Made by a program: the position numbers and the translations under genes | Notes under the pieces: generated by a model | The model's input: the letters and a program-made list of their open reading frames with translations, nothing else | Database searches by the model: none | What the model was told of the DNA's origin: nothing | From: Dyella sp. ASV21 | GTDB lineage: Bacteria > Pseudomonadota > Gammaproteobacteria > Xanthomonadales > Rhodanobacteraceae | Assembly: GCF_016428975.1 (NCBI RefSeq) | Contig: NZ_JAELTT010000045.1 | Coordinates: forward strand, 1-36,240 | Length of the DNA: 36,240 nucleotides | Direction: 5' to 3' | Part shown: piece by piece, positions 8,285 to 17,200 of the stretch | Layout: each line of letters opens with the position of its first letter | How positions within the stretch are numbered: the first letter of the stretch is position 1

Positions 8285-10129
8285 ATGCCCAGCCCAACCT
8301 GCCGCGCCACGCGTCTGCTGGCTGCCCTGGCCCTGACGTTGCCGCCAGGCTTGGCGGCCGCCGCCGAAGGCCGCACCTGGGCCAACCCGGTGGATCTGGA
8401 CTATCGCTACAACTTCGAGCAGATGAACGAGGGCATCTCCTACCGCACCGGCGCGGACCCGGCGGTGGTGCGCTTTGGCGATGCCTATTACCTGTTCCTT
8501 ACGCTGGCCGATGGCTATTGGCGCTCCACCGATCTGCTGCACTGGCAGTTCGTGGCGCCGGATCGCTGGCCCTTCGACAGCGAAGTGGCGCCGGCCACCC
8601 TGGTGGCGGACGGCAAGCTGTTCCTGATGCAGGCGGCCACCCAGCCGCGTCCCCTGCTGGTATCCACCGACCCCGCCCATGGACACTGGGCGTTCTGGAC
8701 ACGCCAGTTGCCCGCCGTGCCCGGTGCGGTGTTCAGCGAGATGGAGCACGCGCTGCGACCCGGCGAGCTGCCGCCGGGTCCGTGGGACCCGGGCTTGTTC
8801 CAGGACGAAGACGGCAAGACCTACCTCTACTGGGGCTCCTCCAACGTGCATCCGCTGTACGGCGCCCAGCTCGACCTCAAGCCGGGCGACGCCGCGCAGG
8901 GTGAGGGCAAGCGCTTGGCCTTCGTCACCCCGCCGCAGCCGCTGCTGGCGCTCGATCCGGCACAACACGGCTGGGAGCGCTTTGGCCAGGACCACACCGA
9001 CGAACACACCGCGCCCTTCCTGGAAGGGGCCTGGATGAATCGGGTGGGCGATCGCTACTACCTGCAGTACGCGGCGCCCGGTACCGAATACAACGTGTAT
9101 GGCACCGGCGTGTACGTGGCGCGCGGCCCGCTCGGCCCGTTCGAATATGCGCCGTACAACCCCGTCGGCGAAAAGCCCGGCGGCTTCGTCACCGGCGCGG
9201 GACACGGCTCTACGTTCCAGGACGCCCATGGCAACTGGTGGAACACCGGTACCTCGTGGATCGGCAGCAACTGGACCTTCGAGCGTCGCGTGGGCCTGTA
9301 TCGCGCCGGCTTCCATACGGACGGCCAAATGTGGGTGGACACGCGCTTCGGCGATTTCCCCCAGCGCATGCCCGACCATCGCCTGGCCGACAGCGAGGAC
9401 ACCTTCAGCGGCTGGATGCTGCTCTCCTATCGCAAGCCCGCGAAGGCTTCCTCTGCGCTACCCGATTACCCCGCCAGCAACGCAACCGACGAAAACCCGC
9501 GCAGTTTCTGGGTGGCCGCCAGCAACACGCCCGGACAAACCCTCACCGTGGATCTGGGCGGCGAGCGCAGCGTGCGCGCGGTACAAGTGAACTACGCCGA
9601 CTACCGGTCGAACCGCTACGGCGACGCTCCCGATCTCATCACGCAGTTCCGCCTGCTGGGTTCGCGCGATGGGCGGCATTGGGACACGCTGGCCGACCTT
9701 TCGCGGGAAACGCGCGACCACGCCAATGCCTATGTGGAACTGAGCCAGCCCGCGCGCATCCGCTACGTGCGCTATGAACACGTGCATGTTGGCGCGCGCA
9801 CCCTTGCCATCGCCGATCTGCGCGTGTTCGGCAACGCCGATGGCGTCGCACCACCGGCGCCCACGCTCACCGTTGCCCGGCGCCTGACCGACACGCGCGA
9901 TGCCGACATCGCCTGGACGCCGGTACCCGGCGCGGTGGGCTACAACGTGCGCTGGGGGCTGGCGGCCGATCGCTTGCACGCCACCTATCAGCGTTTCGCC
10001 GATCAACCCACGCAACTCACCCTGCATGCATTGAACAAGGGCGTGCCCTATGTGGTGGCGGTGGAGGCCTTCGACGAGCGCGGCGTGTCCGTGCTCTCGC
10101 GCGTCGCCACCTTGCCGGCAAGCCCTTAG
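8285..10129 (+). CDS. Exported GH43 glycoside hydrolase with discoidin-like and FN3-like C-terminal domains
   Basis: GH43 enzymes are inverting beta-xylosidases or alpha-L-arabinofuranosidases with a five-bladed propeller. The 614-residue protein has a signal peptide (LLAALALTLPPGLAAAA). The three catalytic acids are visible: base Asp58 in TGADPAVVRF, modulator Asp168 in PWDPGLFQDEDGKTYLYW, and acid Glu247 in APFLEGAW. Residues about 395-520 resemble an F5/8 type C (discoidin) carbohydrate-binding module, and about 525-614 an FN3 domain. The ATG at 8285 is preceded by GGGAG at 7-8 nt; upstream in-frame ATG codons are weaker. With the divergent GH39 enzyme it probably removes xylose or arabinose from hemicellulose oligosaccharides in the periplasm or outside. 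Its stop overlaps the convergent FUSC gene stop. Confidence 0.88.
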   Translation: MPSPTCRATRLLAALALTLPPGLAAAAEGRTWANPVDLDYRYNFEQMNEGISYRTGADPAVVRFGDAYYLFLTLADGYWRSTDLLHWQFVAPDRWPFDSEVAPATLVADGKLFLMQAATQPRPLLVSTDPAHGHWAFWTRQLPAVPGAVFSEMEHALRPGELPPGPWDPGLFQDEDGKTYLYWGSSNVHPLYGAQLDLKPGDAAQGEGKRLAFVTPPQPLLALDPAQHGWERFGQDHTDEHTAPFLEGAWMNRVGDRYYLQYAAPGTEYNVYGTGVYVARGPLGPFEYAPYNPVGEKPGGFVTGAGHGSTFQDAHGNWWNTGTSWIGSNWTFERRVGLYRAGFHTDGQMWVDTRFGDFPQRMPDHRLADSEDTFSGWMLLSYRKPAKASSALPDYPASNATDENPRSFWVAASNTPGQTLTVDLGGERSVRAVQVNYADYRSNRYGDAPDLITQFRLLGSRDGRHWDTLADLSRETRDHANAYVELSQPARIRYVRYEHVHVGARTLAIADLRVFGNADGVAPPAPTLTVARRLTDTRDADIAWTPVPGAVGYNVRWGLAADRLHATYQRFADQPTQLTLHALNKGVPYVVAVEAFDERGVSVLSRVATLPASP

Positions 10130-11505
10130 TGATCCAGCGTCTGACGCAATTGCAGCAGGGCGGGCAAGAGCGTGTCGGGTTCGCGCAATGCCTTGCGCGC
10201 AGCGCCCACTGCCTGGCGCACGCGGCCCGGCGTCTGGCCCTGCTCGATCAGGGCGATGGCCGGCGTACGGCAGGCGAGCAGCGCATCGATCCAATCGGCC
10301 GGGTGCGTCGCGCGCAGGCGCCGGGTCGCCCAGCGACTGGCACGGAACGGCGGCCGGATCAGTTCCACTTGCGCGAGCGCGGCCACGAAGCGCGCGGGCG
10401 TGCGCGGCGCCGCGTTCGGGTCCAGTGCCTCCGCTAACGCGGCCAGCGCATCCGCCAGGCGACGCCGCAACACATCGGTGGAACGCACTGGCAAAACCCA
10501 CCATGCCGCGGCGAGGCCGATTACCGCGCCTATCACGATCTCCTCCAGGCGCTGCCACAACATCGCCACCGGCGAGTCCCCCGCGAAGCCCTGCAACAAC
10601 GCCAGCGCCAGCGTCACGAACAACGCCCACCACGCATAGCCGAACGGGCGCAGCCACACGCCCATGAACAACGCGCCCAGGATCAGCATGCCGGTAAGCG
10701 CAGGGTGGTCACCCGCGTGCACGCTCAACGACAGCGCCAGCACCGTGCCCGCCGCCGCACCCAGCACGCGCAGGCCGCTCTTATAGGCCACATCCAGTCG
10801 ACCGCGATTGCCGCTGTTGACGATAAAAGCCGTGAGCACGATCCAGCCCCAACGCTCGGCAAAGCACAGGTAGCCCACGACGAAAGACACCGCCAACGCC
10901 ACCGCCATCTGGATTGCCATGCGCGTGCTCGCCACGGGGCGCATGGTGCTGGGCTGGCTGGCGCTGGGTGCCGCCATCGCCTCGTCGATCGTGGTGGCGG
11001 GCAGACGCCCCAGCAGGCGATGCGCCACGCTCACCCACAACAACGCTAGCAGCGCCACCATGATCGGCACCAGCCACCGTGGCAGTGGCCCAACAGGCGT
11101 GGCATGCACATGCGGCACGGTGAGCAGCACGACAAAGGGCAACGCAATCAAGCTACCTGCGCGGCGCGCCATCGGGCCAAAGCGCCGCAACCAGATGGAG
11201 ACGAACATACCCACCACGAACACTGCGGCGCCGATCCAGCGCACATGCAGCAGCAACAGCCCCACCCCCACCGCCGCCAATCCCACCACGGGCAATACAA
11301 ATGCCGCCTCCACGCGACCTCGCAGATCACGATCGAGCTGGCTGCGCGAGAGCGACAAACTCAGTACCACCGCGAGCACGCAGGTCTGCACGCCGGGCGC
11401 AATCAACAACGCACTCCCCAGCGTGAGGAGCACCGCCAACATGGTGACCACCGCTTCCCACAGGGCGGGCTTGAGCAGGTGCCATGGGGTGTGGGTGTGG
11501 GGCAT
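10126..11505 (-). CDS. FUSC-family inner-membrane protein (possible aromatic acid/antimicrobial exporter)
   Basis: The 459-residue protein has two sets of hydrophobic helices (about 15-130 and 240-350), each followed by a soluble part. This is the arrangement of the FUSC/YccS/AaeB-like family. The second block (MAVALAVSFVVGYLCFAERWGWIVLTAF, then RVLGAAAGTVLAL) is typical of the fusaric-acid-resistance fold. Known relatives include AaeB, which exports aromatic carboxylic acids, but most members have no known substrate. I moved the start to the ATG at 11505, since residues upstream of it in the long frame are low-complexity and not membrane-like. No membrane-fusion partner gene is next to it. 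It overlaps the GH43 stop tail to tail. Confidence 0.78.
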   Translation of the reverse strand: MPHTHTPWHLLKPALWEAVVTMLAVLLTLGSALLIAPGVQTCVLAVVLSLSLSRSQLDRDLRGRVEAAFVLPVVGLAAVGVGLLLLHVRWIGAAVFVVGMFVSIWLRRFGPMARRAGSLIALPFVVLLTVPHVHATPVGPLPRWLVPIMVALLALLWVSVAHRLLGRLPATTIDEAMAAPSASQPSTMRPVASTRMAIQMAVALAVSFVVGYLCFAERWGWIVLTAFIVNSGNRGRLDVAYKSGLRVLGAAAGTVLALSLSVHAGDHPALTGMLILGALFMGVWLRPFGYAWWALFVTLALALLQGFAGDSPVAMLWQRLEEIVIGAVIGLAAAWWVLPVRSTDVLRRRLADALAALAEALDPNAAPRTPARFVAALAQVELIRPPFRASRWATRRLRATHPADWIDALLACRTPAIALIEQGQTPGRVRQAVGAARKALREPDTLLPALLQLRQTLDH

Positions 11506-11730
11506 GCTGGCGTCCGTGCGCGTGGTGAGCGTGGGGACTATAGCGGGAGGCGATGACAGGCTCTTGCGATCCCAGCGATGTTTGCTGGCGCGCGCGCCGT
11601 ACCTCGCGCGCACCTGCACCGTCGTCGCTGCGAGAGCGGGAGGGGGCTTTTCAGCCGCCGCAGGCGAGCACGCTGGCCACAACGCCAGATCAAAAGTGAA
11701 AGACACCAGCTGACCAACCCTCCGGCGATC

Positions 11731-11753
11731 AAAAAGCCCCTGCTTTGACAGGG
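11731..11753 (-). terminator. Probable terminator downstream of pbpC
   Basis: Read on the minus strand, CCCTG-(6 nt)-CAGGG is followed by G, C and five T residues. The stem is only 5 bp, so it is modest, but it is correctly placed 32 bp after the pbpC stop. Confidence 0.5.
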
Positions 11754-11784
11754 ACGACGGTGTAGGAGAGGGCGAGGCGGAAAC

Positions 11785-14181
11785 CTAATCCACCACACCC
11801 ACCCTCAACGCCCGCACATCGCTGCGCCCCCGATCATCCACCACCCGCACCTCGTAACTCCCCGCCGCCCCCGGCTGCCAGAACAACGACTCTCCCGGCG
11901 TCGAGCGACCGACGAAGGCATCGTTGACGAACCAGTACATCTCGCGCACGCCCGCATCGCCGTTGGCGCTGAGAGCAATACGGCTATCGGTGGGTGACTT
12001 CAGGCGCATCGCGTACGTGCTGCCGCGCAAGGGCGAGGTGATGGCGGGCGGCTCGCCATCCGGGTCGCCGCTGTTGAGGCAGTGCTCGTTGCGCGGGGGC
12101 GTGCGGCGCGGCATGCCGGCTTGCACGAACACGCGTTGCAATTCGGACGGCCAAAACTCATACACCTCGATATGCGTGTGCTTGTTCGCATAGGGCGGGC
12201 AGGCGGGTTGGCCGGTGGCGTCGTCGATCACTACCGGACGATGCACCTGGCTTACGCGGATGGGTGACTTGCCGGGGATGAACCACGTCTTGCCGCGTTG
12301 CGGGCACCACTGGTTGGGCAGGTCGCCGCTGGCCAGGCAGATCTCCACGCGGCGCAGGTTGGGTGGCATGTGGTGGATGGGTTCGGCCAGGCCGGGCTGG
12401 GCGGCGGTGATGGCATCCACCATCTGGAAGAACAGCGGCGCGGCGGCTTCCACACCCACGAATGCAGGGTTGCTGCTGCCATCGAAATTGCCCACCCATA
12501 CCACCAGCACGTACGGGCCGAAGCTGCCGGCGGTCCAGGCATCGCGGAAACCCCACGACGTGCCGGTTTTCCAATACACCGGCAAGCGGTTGGGTTGCGC
12601 GCCGGTGGTTTCGTCGGGGCGCGGATTCTGCCGCAGCATGTCCATCACCATGAAGCTGGATTCTTCGCTGAGCATGCGTGTGCCCGGGCTCGCCGGGTCG
12701 CTGGCAAGCAGGCGCAGCGGGCGCAGTTCGCCGCGGTTGCCGAGCATGGCGTAAAGGTCGGCAAGCTCCTGCATGGTGACTTCACCACCGCCCAGCACCA
12801 GCGCCAGGCCGTAGTGTTTCTCGCTCGCCATGCGGCTGATGCCGGCGTCGCGCAGGAACTGGTAGAAGCTTGGCTGCTGCAACTGGGAAGCCACCCACAC
12901 GGCGGGAATATTGCGGCTGCGCACCAGCGCTTCGGTGGCGGTGACCGGTCCGAGGAAATGCCCGTCGAAGTTCTCCGGCGCATACGGGCCGAATGCCGTG
13001 GGCACGTCGCGCAGCACGGTCTGTGGATGCAGCACGCCCTGGTCGAAGCCCAGTGCATAGATGAAGGGCTTGAGCGCGGAGCCGGGCGAACGCTTGGCGA
13101 GCGTACCGTTCACCTGGCCCTGGATCTCGGCGTTGGCGTAGTCGGCCGATCCCACCATGGCCTTGATGCCCATGTCGCGCGTATCCACCAGCATGGCCGT
13201 GGCGTTGCGGATGCCGCGCCCCTGGTTGCGCTCGATGTAACGGGCGATCTGTCGCTCCAACACCTTCTGCAAGGGCAGATCCAGCGTGGTGGTGACGCGG
13301 CTGTCCTGGCTGGCCTGCGCCACGCCGCGTCGCGCGGCCAATACCTGATCCACCGCGTGTGGCGCCTCAAAGGGCAGCTGCGCGAGGGGGCGCAGGCGCA
13401 GCGGTAACGCGAACAGTGGCTGCAGGGCGCGATCCTGTGGATGCGCGCGTACCCACCGCGCATACAGGCGATTACGCGAGTCGCGCAGGCGCGCGCCGAT
13501 CACGGCGCTATCGACGCCCGCTTGCAGGCGACGGGTGGGGTCTTGGGGGATCACCGCGAGGGTGAGCGCTTCGGGCAAGCTCAGTGCGGCGACGGGCTTG
13601 TCGAAATAGGCCACGCTGGCCGCGCCCACGCCTTCCACATTGCGACCGTAGGGCGCGTAGTTGAGGTAAGCCTCCAGAATCTGCGCCTTGGGGTAGAACA
13701 GTTCCAACTGCAGCGCATGCGCCACCTGCCGTGCCTTGCCCAGCGGCGTGCGCGTGTTGAGCCGCCACAGCAGGCGCGCCAGCTGCATGGTAACGGTGGA
13801 GCCGCCTTGGCGATTGCCGTGGCTTAGGTAGGTGACCCAGGCGCCGCGCGCCAGGCCGTAAGGGTTGAAGCCCGGGTGCCAGTAGAACCAGCGGTCCTCG
13901 TGCATCAGCACGCCCTGCACCAGCGCGGGCGACATGTCCTTCAGCGGCACCCACAGGCGATAGCGATCGTCACTGGCGAGTGTGAGGCGCAGCAGTCGCC
14001 CGCGATCGTCGTACACCGCCGTGGAGGAGGGCAGCCAATCGTGCAGCGGCTTGTGTGGCCACAGCCGGCAGCCCACCAGCAGCAACGCGACCAGCGCGGC
14101 GCCGACCAGCCAGTTCTGCCAGCGATACAGCCAGCGCCCCACGGCGCGGCACCCACGGAGGATCAGCGGAGGTACGGTCAT
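11785..14181 (-). CDS. pbpC: Penicillin-binding protein 1C
   Basis: PBP1C is a bifunctional class A enzyme anchored in the inner membrane, with peptidoglycan glycosyltransferase and transpeptidase domains. The 798-residue protein has a membrane helix at about 23-40. A GT51 domain follows, with the catalytic Glu95 in HEDRWFYWHPG and GGSTVTMQ (126-133). The transpeptidase has Ser368-x-x-Lys371 in SPGSALKPF, SRN (422-424) and KTGT (538-541). The last 100 residues form the beta-rich PBP1C C-terminal domain. It lies 43 bp after the alpha-2-macroglobulin gene, the same order as E. coli yfhM-pbpC, which suggests joint action in envelope repair or defence. No strong Shine-Dalgarno is visible, and a GC-rich hairpin fills the gap before it. 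Confidence 0.96.
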   Translation of the reverse strand: MTVPPLILRGCRAVGRWLYRWQNWLVGAALVALLLVGCRLWPHKPLHDWLPSSTAVYDDRGRLLRLTLASDDRYRLWVPLKDMSPALVQGVLMHEDRWFYWHPGFNPYGLARGAWVTYLSHGNRQGGSTVTMQLARLLWRLNTRTPLGKARQVAHALQLELFYPKAQILEAYLNYAPYGRNVEGVGAASVAYFDKPVAALSLPEALTLAVIPQDPTRRLQAGVDSAVIGARLRDSRNRLYARWVRAHPQDRALQPLFALPLRLRPLAQLPFEAPHAVDQVLAARRGVAQASQDSRVTTTLDLPLQKVLERQIARYIERNQGRGIRNATAMLVDTRDMGIKAMVGSADYANAEIQGQVNGTLAKRSPGSALKPFIYALGFDQGVLHPQTVLRDVPTAFGPYAPENFDGHFLGPVTATEALVRSRNIPAVWVASQLQQPSFYQFLRDAGISRMASEKHYGLALVLGGGEVTMQELADLYAMLGNRGELRPLRLLASDPASPGTRMLSEESSFMVMDMLRQNPRPDETTGAQPNRLPVYWKTGTSWGFRDAWTAGSFGPYVLVVWVGNFDGSSNPAFVGVEAAAPLFFQMVDAITAAQPGLAEPIHHMPPNLRRVEICLASGDLPNQWCPQRGKTWFIPGKSPIRVSQVHRPVVIDDATGQPACPPYANKHTHIEVYEFWPSELQRVFVQAGMPRRTPPRNEHCLNSGDPDGEPPAITSPLRGSTYAMRLKSPTDSRIALSANGDAGVREMYWFVNDAFVGRSTPGESLFWQPGAAGSYEVRVVDDRGRSDVRALRVGVVD

Positions 14182-14195
14182 GCGTCACGCAGCCG

Positions 14196-14217
14196 GCGCG
14201 CCCCCGCGGGGGCGCGC
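14196..14217 (-). other. Perfect 22-bp GC palindrome between yfhM-like gene and pbpC
   Basis: The 43-bp intergenic gap is half filled by a perfect 11+11 palindrome made only of G and C. There is no T-tract, so it is not a canonical terminator. Because it lies right before the pbpC start, which lacks a clear ribosome site, it may influence pbpC translation or mRNA processing; this is inference. Confidence 0.55.
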
Positions 14218-14224
14218 GCGGCGG

Positions 14225-17200
14225 TCAGGGTTGGCGTACCACGGTGAGCGTGCGGCCACCGGCCGTGCGCGCCTGCACCGTGCGGTCGTACAACGATTCA
14301 CCGTAGGCCGGGGGCACGATGAACTTGCCGGCGTTGGTGGCCTTGATGCGATAGACGAACTCGCCCACGTCCGGCAGCGCCGTGCCGTAGAGCACTACGC
14401 GATCCTCGCGCACGTCGGCGTATTCCAGGCGCCAGCTGGCGTTGCCCACGCCAATCGGCGAACGCCATGCGCTGGCCTTTACCGTGCTGTCGCCACCGGC
14501 GTCTTCGGCCGGTTGATCGTTCTGTTGCCCGTCGGTTACGGCCGGCGGTGGCTGGATCACCGGTTCGAAACCGCCCGGCAGCAGATCCACGATGGCCACG
14601 TTGCCCACGCCGTCGCTGCCGGTGGCGCGGATCTTCACGTGCACGTCGATCTCCTGACCGATGGTCACCTGGTCAATCGGCTTGCCGCTGGTGTCGGTGT
14701 AATCGCGGGTGATTTCCAGCCCTTCCTTGATGGCCTTGGCCGCCACGTCGCGGTCGTAGCCACCCTGGCTCACCATGCGCCACGCCGGCAGCGCGCTGCC
14801 ATTGGTAAAGCGCAGGCGATTGACCGACGCGTCCCAGCTCGCCGCCTGCAACAGGTTGCCCTGCAGCGCGGAGATCGCCTTGACGCTGCCGTCGGCATGC
14901 ACTTCGTCGATACGCAGCTTGTCCACTTCGCCGCCGGCCTGGCCGGCATAGGCGTCCAGCGCCAGCATGGTCATGGACGAGGAAAGCGTGTTGTACCAGC
15001 CACGCGCCATCGGCTCGGTGATGTTTTCCATCACGCGCGGCGACAGTGCCTTGGCTCGCTCGGGGAAGTGTTTGCTGAGCAGGTACAGCGTGGTGGCGTC
15101 ACGGATCAGCGGGTCGTAGTAATAGCCGTAGCTGTAGCGCTTGTCCCCGCTGCTGCGCTCCAGCAGCTTCTGCGGCCCGGCGATCAGCTGCGCGGCCGGT
15201 TTGTCTTGCTTGAGCAACTGGTAGGACGCGGCCAGCCACGCGGCGGCAAGGTCGTTCTTCCATTCCTGCGGATAGGCTTCGTCCAGGCGCTTCTGTACGG
15301 CGGCCAGATCGTTGGTGGTGACGTTGCCCTGGCGCGTCAGCAGATACACCGCATAGGCGCGCTGACGCAGCATGTCCAGTCCATCCAGGCTGTTGTCGGC
15401 GGCCAGCTGGCGCAGGTAGGCATTGCCGGCGTCGAACATGTCGCGCGGCACGCTTACGCCACGGTCGCGCGCTTCCAGCATGAAGTGCATGGCATAGGTG
15501 GATACGAACGGATTGGCATCCGGCGTGGCCGACCACAAGCCGAAGCCGCCCTGCGCGTTCTGGCGTGCGTGCAGGATGTCCAGGAACTGCGCGAGGGCTT
15601 CGTCGTTGCTGATCGCCTTGCCTTCCAGCTTGGGTTGCAGCGCGTCGGCGAACACCTTCACCTGCGGCCACTTGGACATCACCAGGCGCGGCATGGCCGA
15701 GCTGATGATCTGCTCGCTGCAGTAATGCTGGAAGTTCACCAGGTACATGGTGAGTCCACCGGACAACACCACCGGGATGTTGGAGATGGCCGCGTCACGC
15801 GAGGCGTACTCGGTGTACAGGCGCCGCAGGTCCGCTTGATCGAGCTTGCTGTTGGCATCCACGCGGCCCACGTCGACCTGGGTGCGGTAGGCCGAAGCGG
15901 GGCGCACCGACACATCCACGCTCTGCCGCGCGGACTTGTCGCCGTAGCCGGCATTGAAGGTGAGGTTGCCCGAGCCGAGCTGGTCGGTGGCCTTCACGCG
16001 GAAGTTCACCACGCCCTCCTTCATCTCGCCCAGATTCACGCTCTGCGTTGCGCCACCCATCACCTGCAATTGCGGCCCGGTTTTCAGCGTTACGGACACC
16101 GGTACCTGCTTGCCGCCCAGCCCGGTGAGGTTGTTGGCCACGCCTACGCTCACGTCCACCTCATCGCCGGGGGCGAGCGTGGTGGGAACGTTGGGTGAGA
16201 GCACGAAATCACCACGCACGGTGGTGGCACCCTCGAAGGTGCCGATGCGTTCGGGCGACACCGATACCGCCATCACGCGCAGCTTGCCGTTGAAGTAATC
16301 GGGCACCTGGTAGCGAAGTTCGGTGTCGCCATTCACCTCGACGATACCCGACCAGAACGCCACCGGCTTGTCGCGTTTGCGCTTGAACGGATTGAGCTGG
16401 CGGCCAATCGCGCCATCCGCATCGCCGCCCGGCGCGGCCATCGCCATCAGTTTTTCGAAGTCTGGCAGGATCAGGTCGAGGATCTGCGAGGTGCCCACTT
16501 CCAGCATGCGCTTGCGGAAGAAGAACTTCAGCGGGTCGCCCAGCTTGTAGCGCGCCACCTGCAGGATGCCCTCGTCCACCGCGAACACCACCGCCCGGGT
16601 GGGCTGCGGCGCGTGCAGCTTGAAGGTGACCGTTTCGCCGGGCTTTACCAGCGTGGGCGACTCTACCGTGATGGCATTGCGGCGCGCGTCCAGGTTCACC
16701 GAGAACGGCACCACGCCGTAGCTCAGCGGGCTCATGAAGATCTCATCCGAGGATGGATCGCGGATGTACTGCACGTTGATATAGCCGTTGCCTTCAAAGT
16801 CGGCAGGCACGGTGATGTGTTGCACCGAGCTGGTGGTATCGGCATGGAACCAGGCGTGCGCGTACACCTTGTCGCGCTCGATGGTGATGAGGCCGCTGCC
16901 CGCATAAGGCGCGCGTATGGCGATATCCACCGCTTCGCCCGGCGCGTAATCCTGCTTGCTGAGGTTGAGTTGCAGTTCGGCGTTGCGATCCAGCGCGCGC
17001 GATACATTGGCCGCGCCGGCCACCGAGTACTCCACGCGGTTGACCTCCACGCCGTCGCCGGCGCGCAGCACCACCAGGGCGTAGTTACCCGGCTTGTCGG
17101 TGGGCAGCTTGTAATCGAGGCCCGCGGCGGGAAGCGTCAGCGGCTGTTCGCTCAAGGTGATTTCCTTGAGCTTGGACTGGTACTTGTAGACGCCGGAATC

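Noticed and set aside
6471-8336. Plus-strand frame of 621 codons opposite the GH39 gene
   Set aside because: Composition is Arg/His/Ala/Val shadow-like, while the minus strand has signal peptide and both catalytic glutamates.
13982-16198. Long plus-strand open frame (738 codons) opposite the alpha-2-macroglobulin gene, and similar ones at 16613-18124 and 19004-20179
   Set aside because: These are His/Arg/Gly-rich antisense shadows typical of high-GC genes; the minus strand carries a clear full-length family with an intact thioester motif.
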